Of a stretch of 43,977 nt of DNA, positions 8,707 to 17,627 are shown one piece after another. Every line of letters starts with the position of its first letter. The first letter of the stretch is position 1. The position numbers and the translations under genes were made by a program. The notes beneath the pieces were generated by a model that saw nothing but the letters and a program-made list of their open reading frames with translations, searched no databases and had not been told where the DNA came from. Source of the DNA: an uncultured Cedecea sp. (GTDB taxonomy: Bacteria > Pseudomonadota > Gammaproteobacteria > Enterobacterales > Enterobacteriaceae); the NCBI RefSeq assembly GCF_947498825.1, contig NZ_CANMLV010000030.1, positions 1 to 43,977 of the forward strand, given 5' to 3'.

Positions 8707-9930
8707 TTATCCCCTCCCCGAGCGCCTCGCCACCACCATAGCGCAAATCATCATACAACCCGCCACCAGAAACGTCAGTTTCATCCCTGTAGCAATGGCT
8801 GTTTCGCTAGCCTGAGCCAGTTCAGCGGTTCCAACACCCAACGCAAATACCGCGCCGAGACCCGAAGCTCCGGTAATCATGCCAACGTTACGCGACAAAT
8901 TAAGCAGTCCTGATACGGTTCCCTGGCGTTCTTTGGGGATGTCCATCAGCGTGCCGGTATTATTGGCCGCCTGGAATAACTGATAGCCCGGTGTCAGGAC
9001 AATCATCGCCAGTATATAGCCACTGGCCGCCATCATATTAGGTAGAAATGCCAGCAGGAAAGCCCCTGCGGTTAACAGACTCAGTCCAAGAAACAATACA
9101 CGTTTACTGCCCCAGCTATCTACCAGTCGCCCGGAAGGGATCCCGCTAATAATAGAGATAACCGGGCCGACGGCCATAATCAGACCGACCTGCGTGGCCT
9201 GCAACTCCAGACCCAGACTCAGGTAGTAAGGTCCCACCGTCAGGGTGGTCATCATAATCGCAAACACCAGTAAGTTCAGCACAAGACTGGGGGCCAGATG
9301 GCTATTCAGTGCAGACCAAATAGTGACTTTAACCACCGCAGCCCGATTCTGCTGAGCCGGCAGCGTTACTGCGGCAAAGATAAAGGCCACAGCGGCTAAT
9401 AATAGCTGTAACCAAAACAGACTACGCCACCCTGCAAGCTCAATCAGCAGTCCTCCGAGTGAAGGTCCGATAGCCATTCCTAGCGCCGAAACCGTTCCAA
9501 GCAGCCCCATCGCACGGCCGATCCGTTCTTTACCTGCTGTCTGACGGGCCAGCGCCATGGCCAGAGTCATCAAAAATGCCGCCCCTATCCCTTGCAATGC
9601 CCTGGCTGCCACCAGTAATACTAAATTTGCGGCAACGCTACACAGCAGTGAAGCCATGCCAAAAATCACCAATCCGGTCATCAACATTGGCTTTAGTCCA
9701 TGACGATCGCCGAGCCGACCGGCAATGACCACCGTAATAGTCAAGGCCACAAGATAGACCACGACCACCGCCTGTACCTGTGCAAAGGGGGCGGAGAACG
9801 CAACGCTCAGTGTCGGTAAGGCAATATTCGCGATACTGGTTCCGAGTGATGCCAGTAGCATTGATAGTGCCAAGGTAATCGTGATCCCGGATTGATTTTT
9901 GGTGACTAAAGGTATTTCAGCCTGCTGCAT
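8707..9930 (-). CDS. MFS efflux transporter (probable drug:H+ antiporter)
   Basis: About 407 residues from the ATG at 9930, with around 12 hydrophobic segments. Visible MFS features: a motif A-like GRLGDRHGLKP in the loop after helix 2, ARALQGIGAAFLMTLAMAL (helix 4) and GPSLGGLLIELAGWRSLF (helix 5, antiporter-like motif C region). An in-frame ATG at 9975 is rejected because the predicted promoter (-10 at 9967-9972) would start the transcript downstream of it. Divergent from a MerR-family gene that probably controls it. The substrate is unknown. Confidence 0.85.
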   Translation of the reverse strand: MQQAEIPLVTKNQSGITITLALSMLLASLGTSIANIALPTLSVAFSAPFAQVQAVVVVYLVALTITVVIAGRLGDRHGLKPMLMTGLVIFGMASLLCSVAANLVLLVAARALQGIGAAFLMTLAMALARQTAGKERIGRAMGLLGTVSALGMAIGPSLGGLLIELAGWRSLFWLQLLLAAVAFIFAAVTLPAQQNRAAVVKVTIWSALNSHLAPSLVLNLLVFAIMMTTLTVGPYYLSLGLELQATQVGLIMAVGPVISIISGIPSGRLVDSWGSKRVLFLGLSLLTAGAFLLAFLPNMMAASGYILAMIVLTPGYQLFQAANNTGTLMDIPKERQGTVSGLLNLSRNVGMITGASGLGAVFALGVGTAELAQASETAIATGMKLTFLVAGCMMICAMVVARRSGRG

Positions 9931-9966
9931 TCTTTTTCTCTCTTGCCTGACACAGGGTATGGGGAG

Positions 9967-9997
9967 ATGATACAAGTTAAAGTCAGCTTGAGGTCAA
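9967..9997 (-). promoter_or_regulatory. MerR-type promoter/operator of the efflux gene
   Basis: Minus strand: -35 TTGACC (plus 9992-9997), a 19-bp spacer (plus 9973-9991) and -10 TATCAT (plus 9967-9972). The overlong 19-bp spacer is the hallmark of promoters activated by MerR-family DNA twisting. Within it, CCTCAAGCTGACTT resembles half of the SoxR box (CCTCAAGTTAACTTGAGG). The merR ATG lies 3 bp beyond the -35, so binding should also repress the regulator's own gene. Confidence 0.7.
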
Positions 9998-9999
9998 GT

Positions 10000-10422
10000 A
10001 TGAAATTTATTGATATTGGTGAAGTGGCTAAGCAGACAGGAGTCAAACCTTCAGCGCTACGCTATTACGAAAAAATAGGGCTGATTTCTTCAAGCTCTCG
10101 TCACGGGCTACGCCGGCAATTTCCGCACCATGTTGTGCTCCAGCTAAAATTGATTGCCATGGGGAAATCCGCAGGTTTTTCACTGGAAGAAATTGCCAGT
10201 ATGTTTGGTCGCCAGGGAACTCCTGAGCTGCCGCGTACGCTGCTACATCAAAAGGCTGACCAGATAGACCAGCAAATCCATAAGCTGACTGCGCTACGTG
10301 ATACTTTACGTCATGTTGCAGACTGTCCGGCCCCCTCTCATATGGAGTGTCCAACCTTTCAACGACTGGTCGAGGTAACAGGAAAAAGTCGCCGTAAAGC
10401 TCTCAAACAGGCAGCGGAGTAA
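10000..10422 (+). CDS. MerR-family transcriptional regulator
   Basis: 140 residues from the ATG at 10000 (MKFIDIGEVAKQTGVKPSAL, the usual start of a MerR helix-turn-helix), then RYYEKIGLI and the wing, a dimerisation helix (about 75-110) and a C-terminus with two cysteines, ADCPAPSHMECPTF. SoxR has four clustered cysteines binding an iron-sulfur centre; only two are present, eight positions apart, so this is not SoxR and may sense a thiol-reactive compound or metal. An earlier in-frame ATG (9943) lies inside the operator and is less likely. Divergent from the efflux gene; convergent with ytfH, 5 bp away. Confidence 0.85.
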   Translation: MKFIDIGEVAKQTGVKPSALRYYEKIGLISSSSRHGLRRQFPHHVVLQLKLIAMGKSAGFSLEEIASMFGRQGTPELPRTLLHQKADQIDQQIHKLTALRDTLRHVADCPAPSHMECPTFQRLVEVTGKSRRKALKQAAE

Positions 10423-10427
10423 CGTTT

Positions 10428-10823
10428 TTATTCATCAAGTTGCTGACGGGAAGCCATCACTTTCGATAAGTTTATTTCAATCCAGTCGGCTAATGCCTCT
10501 ACTTTATCCGCAACCTCAGCCCCCAATGGCGTTAAGGTATATTCAACATGAGGTGGCACAACCGGATAGGAATGGCGCGTCACAAAGCCATCCGCCTCCA
10601 GCCATTGTAAGGTTTGCGCCAGCATTTTTTCACTGACGCCCCCCATCTTGCGCCGCAGCTCGCTGAAGCGATGGGTCCCTCCCTGTAGAGCGATAAGGAT
10701 CAGAACCCCCCAGCGGCTGGTGACATGTTTCAGTATCTCCCGTGAAGGGCAGGCTGCGGCAAATAAATCACCGTCACGCTGTAGCTCGGAGATCAGACGG
10801 GGTCGGGCGATTAAATCACTCAT
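10428..10823 (-). CDS. ytfH: HxlR-family regulator YtfH
   Basis: 131 residues with the HxlR winged helix: CPSREILKHVTSRWGVLILI, FSELRRKMGGVSEKMLAQTL and HVEYTLTPLG. It closely matches E. coli YtfH. HxlR-family proteins often sense quinones or electrophiles through a conserved cysteine, here the C of CPSRE (about residue 25). Divergent from qorB, a quinone reductase, which it probably controls. The order is that of E. coli. Confidence 0.92.
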   Translation of the reverse strand: MSDLIARPRLISELQRDGDLFAAACPSREILKHVTSRWGVLILIALQGGTHRFSELRRKMGGVSEKMLAQTLQWLEADGFVTRHSYPVVPPHVEYTLTPLGAEVADKVEALADWIEINLSKVMASRQQLDE

Positions 10824-10830
10824 TCATACT

Positions 10831-10860
10831 TACCTTTTTGTACGTACTTACTAAAAGTTA
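10831..10860. promoter_or_regulatory. Candidate YtfH operator in the ytfH-qorB intergenic region
   Basis: A GTACGTAC palindrome (10840-10847) is flanked by TACTTAC-like repeats immediately upstream of ytfH. HxlR-type operators are typically TAC/GTA-rich dyads. Placement by eye only. Confidence 0.35.
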
Positions 10861-10914
10861 GCTAGGATGTTAGTGTGACACAACATCACCAAAACATCAC
10901 GCAGGAGAGTCACA

Positions 10915-11781
10915 ATGTTTGCAATCACAGGGGCATCCGGTCAATTAGGCCGTCTGGTTATTGAAGAATTAGTTACCTATGTTGAAGCTGAAAAACTGGT
11001 CGCTGTCGTACGTAATCCGGCCAAAGTGGCTGACTTGGCACAATCTGGAGTAGAAGTACGGGCGGCCGATTATAATGACCAGGCAGCACTGGCTAAGGCC
11101 TTTGCTGGCGTAGAAAAATTGCTGCTGATCTCTTCCAGCGAAGTCGGGCAGCGCGTGGCACAGCACCGTAAGGTGATTGAGGCAGCAAAACAAGCCGGGG
11201 TTAAACTGATTGCGTATACCAGCTTACTGCATGCCACTGATTCCCCGCTGGCACTCGCCGCTGAACATATCGAAACTGAAAAGCTGCTGGCTGACTCCGG
11301 TATCCCGTTTGTCCTGCTGCGTAATGGCTGGTATACCGAAAACTACCTCGCTTCCCTGCCACCGGCATTGGAACATGGCGTCTTTATCGGTAGCGCTGGC
11401 GAAGGCAAAATATCTGCCTCCCCGCGTGCTGATTATGCCGCCGCCGCCGCTAAAGTCCTGGTCCTGGATGACCAGGCCGGTAAAGTCTATGAACTGGCAG
11501 GTGATGAGGCCTGGACCCTGACAGATCTGGTCACTGAAGTGGCTCAACAAACCTCTACTGCGCTTCGTTATCAGAATCTGAGCGAAGCAGATTTTCAGGC
11601 GGCATTACTGCATGCCGGCTTACCTGAAGGACTGGCGGGTGTGCTGGCAAACTCCGATACGGGTGCCTCAAAAGGCGGTTTATTTGATGATAAACGTCAG
11701 CTTAGCCAGTTAATTGGTCGCCCAACGGTGCCACTGAGTATCAGCGTTAAAGAAGCCCTGTCTGCACTGAAAAACGCTTAA
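10915..11781 (+). CDS. qorB: NAD(P)H:quinone oxidoreductase QorB (YtfG)
   Basis: 288 residues of the NmrA-like atypical short-chain dehydrogenase family. The NADPH-binding GASGQLG is at residues 6-12, VVRNP near 32-36 and EKLLLISSSEVGQR near 66-79; RNGWYTENYL and GASKGGLFDD match E. coli QorB. It performs two-electron reduction of quinones in the cytosol, limiting redox cycling. Good AGGAG site. Transcribed away from ytfH. Confidence 0.93.
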   Translation: MFAITGASGQLGRLVIEELVTYVEAEKLVAVVRNPAKVADLAQSGVEVRAADYNDQAALAKAFAGVEKLLLISSSEVGQRVAQHRKVIEAAKQAGVKLIAYTSLLHATDSPLALAAEHIETEKLLADSGIPFVLLRNGWYTENYLASLPPALEHGVFIGSAGEGKISASPRADYAAAAAKVLVLDDQAGKVYELAGDEAWTLTDLVTEVAQQTSTALRYQNLSEADFQAALLHAGLPEGLAGVLANSDTGASKGGLFDDKRQLSQLIGRPTVPLSISVKEALSALKNA

Positions 11782-11841
11782 TCTCTGGCTCTCCCCACAG
11801 AGCGCTTTATACTGTGGGGAAAAGCCCAGAGGAGAAATATC

Positions 11842-12669
11842 GTGCAAGGTGTTCCCGCCGTTTTCGCTGATGAACGAGACCGAGCCCAGTTCCGTCACCT
11901 TCCACAGCTGGCTGGCGTTGAGCTTTATCACGCTCATATCACCAAATATGCTTTTGAGCCTCATACCCATGAGGCTTTTGGCGTGGGTGCAATTACCCGG
12001 GGAGCAGAGCGTTTTCGCTACCGTGGTGAACAGCTGGTTGCCCCAGCTGATTCTCTGGTACTGATGAACCCGGATGAGCTACACACCGGTGAGTCAGCCA
12101 GTGATGATGGCTGGCAGTACCGGATGATTTATCTTGAACCCGATTTTCTCGAGTCACTGACCGGGGAACGCAACTGGTGGTTTAATGCTGCGGTGAATCA
12201 CGATCCGCTGCGGGCACGGCAGATATCTCATCTTATTGGTGGCTTATGGCAGGCTCCGGATACCTTAAGCCAACAAGGTTTACTGCTTCATCTGGTGGAG
12301 ACCTTTCGTCCTTATGCGCACCATACGCCAGGCAGAGCTCCTGATGCCACCAACCGTTTTATACGGGTAAGAGAATATCTGCATGATAACTATATGCATA
12401 CTATTACTCTGGATACCTTGGCTGCCCTGCTTTCGCTCAGTCCCTATCATTTTCAGCGCCAGTTTAAAGCCCATTATCACGTAACACCGCATCAAATGCT
12501 GATGGCGATTCGCCTCTGGCACGCCAAACAATTTCTCACCGCGGGAATACCGGCGGCGGAAGTCGCAGTCCAGTGTGGACTGGTGGATCAGTCACACCTG
12601 ACAAAAGCCTTCACCCGACGTTATGGTATTACGCCAGTACGCTATCAAAAACAGGTCACGCGGAAATAA
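11842..12669 (+). CDS. AraC-family transcriptional regulator with cupin sensor domain
   Basis: 275 residues starting with GTG at 11842, preceded by a strong AGGAG. The N-terminal cupin carries HTHEAFGVGAITRG and LMNPDELHTG (about 35-85); the C-terminal pair of helix-turn-helix units spans about 175-272 (LAALLSLSPYHFQRQFKAHY and CGLVDQSHLTKAFTRRYGIT). It lies between qorB and ytfF in the same direction, absent from this place in E. coli as I recall. Proteins of this layout often sit next to small-molecule exporters and activate them, so ytfF (80 bp downstream) is the natural target. Confidence 0.88.
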   Translation: MQGVPAVFADERDRAQFRHLPQLAGVELYHAHITKYAFEPHTHEAFGVGAITRGAERFRYRGEQLVAPADSLVLMNPDELHTGESASDDGWQYRMIYLEPDFLESLTGERNWWFNAAVNHDPLRARQISHLIGGLWQAPDTLSQQGLLLHLVETFRPYAHHTPGRAPDATNRFIRVREYLHDNYMHTITLDTLAALLSLSPYHFQRQFKAHYHVTPHQMLMAIRLWHAKQFLTAGIPAAEVAVQCGLVDQSHLTKAFTRRYGITPVRYQKQVTRK

Positions 12670-12749
12670 AAGAGCGCAACCTGGTACAATATATTTAATA
12701 TTTAGCCCCCTACACTGACGCCATATTGTCATTATTCGGGATAAGAAAA

Positions 12750-13715
12750 ATGTTGGTTGGCGTATTCTACGCGCTACTCGCGGGTATCATGTGGGGACTT
12801 ATCTTTGTCGGGCCGGTTATTGTGCCAGACTACTCTGCTGCCTTTCAGTCTACCGGGCGTTACCTGGCTTTAGGCCTGATTGCTATCCCTATCGCCTGGC
12901 TGGGTCGTCAGCGTCTGCGTGCCTTAAGTCGGGCAGACTGGTGGACTGCCATGAAACTTTCTACCTTTGGTAATCTGATTTATTACCTTTGTCTTGCCAG
13001 TGCGATTCAGCGTACCGGAGCGCCTATCGCAACCATGATTATCGGCACTCTGCCGGTGGTTATCCCTATTTTTGCTAATCTGCTGTACAGCAAACGTGAT
13101 GGGAAACTGCCCTGGCGTCGCCTTGCTCCCTCTCTGGTAGCCATTGCTGCTGGGCTTATCATGGTCAATATTGACGAACTCGACAGTCATGCATCGACCG
13201 ATTTTAGCTGGTGGCGCTATATCAGCGGTATTCTGCTGGCGCTGGTAGCAGTAATTTGCTGGGCCTGGTATGCGCTGCGTAATGCCCGCTGGCTGCGTGA
13301 GAATCCGGATAAAAATCCGATAATGTGGGCAACAGCCCAGGGGCTGGCGACCCTGCCATTATCCCTGGTCGGCTATATTGCTGTCTGCTTTTGGACCGCT
13401 CAGGATAACAGTAGTTTTGCTTTACCTTTTGGCCCACGACCGCTGCTTTTTATTAGCCTGATGCTAGCCATCGCTGTCCTCTGTTCCTGGGTTGGTAATC
13501 TGTGCTGGAATATTGCCTGTCAACGCCTGCCGACCGTCGTGGCCGGGCCACTTATGGTATTTGAGATCCTGACAGGTCTTACCTATGCCTTTATGCTGCG
13601 CCAAAGCTGGCCACCGTTATTAACTCTGACTGGCATTTTATGTTTGATTATGGGTGTCGTGCTGGCGATTACCGCCAAACCAGAAAAACAAAATATCACT
13701 CCGATATCTGAGTGA
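12750..13715 (+). CDS. ytfF: EamA/DMT-family transporter YtfF
   Basis: 321 residues from ATG 12750 (MLVGVFYALLAGIMWGLIFV), the E. coli YtfF length and start; an in-frame TTG at 12726 is less likely. About ten hydrophobic segments in two EamA repeats. The conserved CWAWYALRNARWLRENPDKN loop and FGPRPLLFISLMLAIAVLCS match E. coli. Inner-membrane metabolite exporter by family; the E. coli substrate has been debated (cysteine/amino-acid export has been proposed), so specificity is left open. Confidence 0.9.
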   Translation: MLVGVFYALLAGIMWGLIFVGPVIVPDYSAAFQSTGRYLALGLIAIPIAWLGRQRLRALSRADWWTAMKLSTFGNLIYYLCLASAIQRTGAPIATMIIGTLPVVIPIFANLLYSKRDGKLPWRRLAPSLVAIAAGLIMVNIDELDSHASTDFSWWRYISGILLALVAVICWAWYALRNARWLRENPDKNPIMWATAQGLATLPLSLVGYIAVCFWTAQDNSSFALPFGPRPLLFISLMLAIAVLCSWVGNLCWNIACQRLPTVVAGPLMVFEILTGLTYAFMLRQSWPPLLTLTGILCLIMGVVLAITAKPEKQNITPISE

Positions 13716-13759
13716 CCGTTAATCTATTTATTTTTACCAGATAAGCTTTTCTTATTTAG

Positions 13760-13803
13760 GTTGGACTCTGTGAATTGGGAATCCCCGTCCTTCAGGGCGG
13801 GGA
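13760..13803 (+). mobile_element. Orphan right end of an IS200/IS605 (tnpB-type) element
   Basis: GTGAATTGGGAATCCCCGTC CTTCAGGGCGGGGAGCAGTC is the familiar 3' end of tnpB-carrying IS605-family elements: the last tnpB codons (ELGIPVLQGGEQS in frame) and the TCCCCG/CGGGGA hairpin (13782-13803) that serves as the right end and the scaffold part of the TnpB guide RNA. No tnpB body precedes it, since ytfF ends 44 bp upstream, so it is a deletion remnant. The left border is uncertain. Orientation is plus, opposite to the tnpB at the window start. Confidence 0.65.
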
Positions 13804-13815
13804 GCAGTCAACATC

Positions 13816-14018
13816 ATGCATCTGTACGATACAAAGCAGCTGATTAACTGGCGACGCGAATTGCACCAGCATCCGGAGCTTTCCAGTCAGGAATTTGCTA
13901 CCACAGAACGTATTACTCGCTGGCTGCAACAAGGGGATATTCGTCTGCTACCTCTGAGGTTAAAGACGGGGTTGTCGCTGAAATTGGCTATGGCGAACCT
14001 CTTATTGCCCTGCGATAA
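13816..14018 (+). pseudogene. Truncated, frameshifted M20-family amidohydrolase
   Basis: The 5' end reads MHLYDTKQLINWRRELHQHP, then ELSSQEFATTERITRWLQ: the N-terminus of M20 aminoacylase/hippurate-hydrolase-type proteins (RRxLHxHPELS). The frame then slips in a G4 run at 13968-13971: one more G would restore VVAEIGYGEPLIALR, the conserved continuation. Right after LIALR the homology ends at the cycA terminator, so about five sixths of the gene is gone. The intact enzyme would hydrolyse N-acyl amino acids. It begins 13 bp after the IS605 right-end hairpin. Confidence 0.8.
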
Positions 14019-14052
14019 AAAAGCAGCATAACGTTAACTATGCTGCTTTTTT
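14017..14052. terminator. Bidirectional terminator downstream of cycA
   Basis: AAAAAAGCAGCATA (14017-14030) pairs with TATGCTGCTTTTTT (14039-14052); the A and T runs make it functional on either strand. Confidence 0.85.
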
Positions 14053-14081
14053 ACTTATCTTACTGAATGCAACCCAATGGC

Positions 14082-15485
14082 TTATTTGGTCTGATTTCTT
14101 CTCGATAAGAAGAACCAGCCGATTCCTAACATAACAAACCATACCGGTGTCACGATAAGCGCCTCACGGGTATCATCTTCCAGCGTTAACAGCACCAGTA
14201 CTGCTGCGAAGAAGGCCATACATACCCAGCACATCAGTTTACCAAACGGCATTTTGTAGATAGAACGAGCATGCAATTGAGGGCTGCGTTTCCGGTACGC
14301 CAAATACGAACACAGAATGATAGTCCAGACGAACATAAACAAAATCGCCGATACCGTGGTTATCATCGTAAAGGCGGAGATAACATCTGGATTCACATAC
14401 AGCATCACCACGCCGCCCAGCAAGCACATACAGGAAAAGGTTAATCCTTTTGCCGGAACAGAACGCTTAGATAACTTAGCAAAGGCCTTTGGCGCCACAC
14501 CATCCTGCGCCAGGCCATAGAGCATACGGCTGGTAGAAAAAATACCACTGTTTGCTGAAGATGCCGCTGAAGTCAGAACCACAAAATTGATAATACTTGC
14601 CGCTGCAGGTAATCCCACCAGCACAAACAGCTCCACAAATGGGCTCTTATCAGGTACTACGGAGCTCCATGGCGTCACTGACATAATGATAATCAGTGAG
14701 AATACATAGAACATGATAATACGTAAGGGAATCGAGTTAATCGCACGCGGCAGCGATTTTTCCGGGTCTTTCGTTTCAGCAGCGGTTGTACCCACCAGTT
14801 CAATACCTACAAAGGCAAAGATAGCTATCTGGAAACCAGCAAAGAACCCACTGAGCCCTTTAGGGAACCAGCCACCGTCATTCCAAAGGTTAGCGACAGA
14901 GGCTTCAACCCCCGATGGCGAATGAAAGTTCGTCAGGATCATTACCAACCCAACAACGATCAGGGCGACAATGGCGACAATTTTGATCATCGCAAACCAG
15001 AACTCCATTTCACCAAACAGCTTAACCGTGACCAGATTCAGGCCCAGTAACAGGAGTATTACCGCTAAAGAAGCAATCCAGTCTGACAGCCCTGGAAACC
15101 AGAACTGCGCATAGGCGGTAATCGCCACAACGTCCGCCATTCCGGTAACCACCCAACAAAACCAATAGGTCCAACCGGTAAAATAACCCGCCCATGGCCC
15201 AAGTAAGTCCGCCGCAAAATCACTGAATGACTTATATTCAAGATTAGAGAGCAGCAGCTCTCCCATCGCTCGCATCACAAAGAACAACATAAAGCCGATT
15301 ATCATATAAACGAAGATAATCGACGGCCCGGCAAGACTTATCGTTTTGCCTGATCCCATAAACAACCCGGTACCAATGGCTCCACCAATAGCAATCAGCT
15401 GAATATGCCGATTAGTAAGATTACGCTGGAGCGACGGCTCGGCGGAAACACTCGCTTCGCTCGCGCTTTTTATCTGCTTTCCCAT
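14082..15485 (-). CDS. cycA: D-serine/D-alanine/glycine:H+ symporter CycA
   Basis: 467 residues, twelve membrane helices of the APC superfamily. The signature after helix 1 is RHIQLIAIGGAIGTGLFMGS; GFFAGFQIAIFAFVGIELVG and KDPEKSLPRAINSIPLRI are nearly identical to E. coli CycA. It imports glycine, D- and L-alanine and D-serine (and the drug D-cycloserine) across the inner membrane. In E. coli its mRNA is repressed by the small RNA GcvB; I did not confirm a pairing site here. Confidence 0.96.
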   Translation of the reverse strand: MGKQIKSASEASVSAEPSLQRNLTNRHIQLIAIGGAIGTGLFMGSGKTISLAGPSIIFVYMIIGFMLFFVMRAMGELLLSNLEYKSFSDFAADLLGPWAGYFTGWTYWFCWVVTGMADVVAITAYAQFWFPGLSDWIASLAVILLLLGLNLVTVKLFGEMEFWFAMIKIVAIVALIVVGLVMILTNFHSPSGVEASVANLWNDGGWFPKGLSGFFAGFQIAIFAFVGIELVGTTAAETKDPEKSLPRAINSIPLRIIMFYVFSLIIIMSVTPWSSVVPDKSPFVELFVLVGLPAAASIINFVVLTSAASSANSGIFSTSRMLYGLAQDGVAPKAFAKLSKRSVPAKGLTFSCMCLLGGVVMLYVNPDVISAFTMITTVSAILFMFVWTIILCSYLAYRKRSPQLHARSIYKMPFGKLMCWVCMAFFAAVLVLLTLEDDTREALIVTPVWFVMLGIGWFFLSRRNQTK

Positions 15486-15990
15486 GTCTTTTTCCCTGTA
15501 CTTGTCTGTTCTCAGGCTCTGACGGCCTTATTATTACGTTTTTTATAACTATATTAAGTATAAAACTCTGCTGATAGTAGGCAGTAACCGACCAATTGCA
15601 TACCGATAAGGCGCTCAAATGTTAATTTTTTGTTATATTTGAGTGCAAAATCTCATTTGCATTGCAAGTTATAGAATCTTTCAGCATACAAAGATAGCGA
15701 GCCAAAAGAAATTAACCTCTTTAAATCTATAAGCTATTTTTCATATAACCGCGATAGCGCTTTCAGCTTAATCTCCTGTGGAAATGTCGCTCCAGCTACC
15801 CTTTGCCGCCTTATTTTCTTTCCTGTTCGTCACAATCTACAGCCAATTTATGAGCAATCATCCAGGTTAAGTTAATTTTCAAACATCGTTAGTCATTTTT
15901 CTTCGTTTTCATCCTTTATCGATTGCGATGTTATGGAGCTCAGGTCGCAGATAGCGCCATAAATTGCCGGACAATATAAAGGAAACTACC
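15486..15990. other. Divergent intergenic region, cycA and ABC/monooxygenase operon
   Basis: About 505 bp, AT-rich, without a convincing ORF or recognisable remnant. It must hold the promoters of both cycA (minus) and the ABC operon (plus). An AAGGA ribosome site lies just before 15991. I did not find an operator I could name. Confidence 0.5.
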
Positions 15991-17617
15991 ATGCCATTAC
16001 TCCCTCGTCGTAACCTGCTGGCCCACAGCCTGGCGCTGGCAACCACTTTGACGGCATTGAATAGCTTTGCCGCCCCAGTAAAAGGGGGTGATTTGGTTTA
16101 TCTGGAGCAACAGGCGCATACCAATCTCTATCCTCCTGCCGGTGGCTTTTACCCTAATGGCGGGATCCTGAACCAAATTACTGACAAGCTAACCTGGCAA
16201 AACCCGCAAACACTGGAAGTTGAACCCTGGATAGCTGAGTCATGGAGCAGTAACCCGGATAAAACGGAATATACCTTTAAAATACGTCCAGGGGTGACCT
16301 TCTCTGATGGCTCCCCATTGGATGCCGCTGCGGTTGCAAAAAACTTTGATACCTACGGGCTCGGCAATAAAGCACTACGTTTGCCCGTATCCGAAGTGAT
16401 TAATAACTATGACCATAGTGAGGTTATCGATCCCCTGACGGTGAAGTTTTACTTTAAAAAGCCTTCCCCCGGTTTCCTGCAAGGCACTGCCACTATTGGT
16501 TCCGGACTGGTGTCAGTCAAAACCCTCAACCGCAGTTTTGATGAACTTGGCGATGCCCGCAATATTATCGGCTCCGGCCCATTCGTGGTTAAAAGTGAAG
16601 TGCTGGGACGGGAAGTCAATCTTGCAGCCCGTAAGGACTATCTATGGGGACCGAAAAACAGTCCTCAGCAAGGTCCGGCTAACCTCGATAGCATCAAGAT
16701 CCTCGTAACACCAGAAGACAGCGTACGTATTGGTGCTTTGCTCGCGGGACAAGCCGATTTTATTCGTCAGATCCAAGCCTATGATGAAAAACAGGCCAGC
16801 GACCAGCAATTCCCGGTTTATGCCGCGCCAACCCGTGGGGTAAACGATGGTATTGCTCTGCGCCCTGATAATCCGCTGGTTTCCGATATTCGGGTTCGCC
16901 AGGCTTTATTACACGGCACTAATGCCCAACAAGTGGTCGATACTCTCTTCTCACCCAACTATCCGGTAGCCACTTCGATTGTCGCTACCACCGCCGCGGG
17001 CTATGTCGACCTGCGCGATCGGTTAAAATATGATCCCGACCTCGCCAATAAACTACTGGATGAGGCAGGCTGGAAAAAAGGCAGTAACGGTCTGCGTGAG
17101 AAAGAGGGCAGAACGCTCAACCTGACTATCTATGAATCCCTGCCGCAACCACAAAATAAAGAAGTCTTGCAGCTGGTTGCCCAGCAATGGAAGCCGCTGG
17201 GCGTCGGTCTGACCATTCGTTCAGGAGACGCCGGTAGCCATGCTATCGATACTGTCGATCCACAAAAAAACGCCCGCCAATGTGATTGAAGTGGGTCGTG
17301 CCGATCCCGATGTGATTAAGAGCCAGTTCCACCCTGCTAACCGTGATGCGCTATTACAAAAAGGTGGGCTGAGTGCAGCATCACAATTCAGTGATGACAA
17401 GCTGAATACCTTACTGGTCGGTATCTCTTCTGAAGTCGATCCACAAAAACGTCTGGCCCTGGCGGGTGATGCTCAACGCTACCTGATAGAACAAGCCTAC
17501 GTCATTCCTATTTTCGAAGAACCCCAGGTTTATGCCGGCTCGCCTGCATTAAAAGGTATTGCCTTTGAAGCTGTCGGTCGTCCGTCCTTCTATACCGCCT
17601 GGCTTGAGAAAGAATAA
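15991..17617 (+). pseudogene. Peptide/nickel-type ABC substrate-binding protein, frameshifted
   Basis: The start MPLLPRRNLLAHSLALATTL begins a signal peptide ending ...NSFAA; it is preferred over an upstream TTG (15964) because of the AAGGA site. Family-5 solute-binding features: TDKLTWQNPQTLEVEPWIAE, ISPD-like NPDKTEYTFKIRPGVTFSDG and a C-terminal ...QVYAGSPALKGIAFEAVGRP. The frame breaks in an A7 run (17264-17270): as read it ends IDTVDPQKNARQCD-stop, while six A would give DPQKTPANVIEVGRADPDVI and one continuous protein of about 541 aa. It may be a true mutation, a sequencing error, or slippage-tolerant. Looks like the binding protein of the conserved cluster known from Klebsiella KPN_01854 (from memory). 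Confidence 0.82.
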
Positions 17618-17627
17618 GGAGAGGTGA

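Noticed and set aside
10000-10422. Naming the MerR-family protein SoxR
   Set aside because: Only two of SoxR's four cluster cysteines are present and the C-terminus differs, despite the SoxR-box-like operator.
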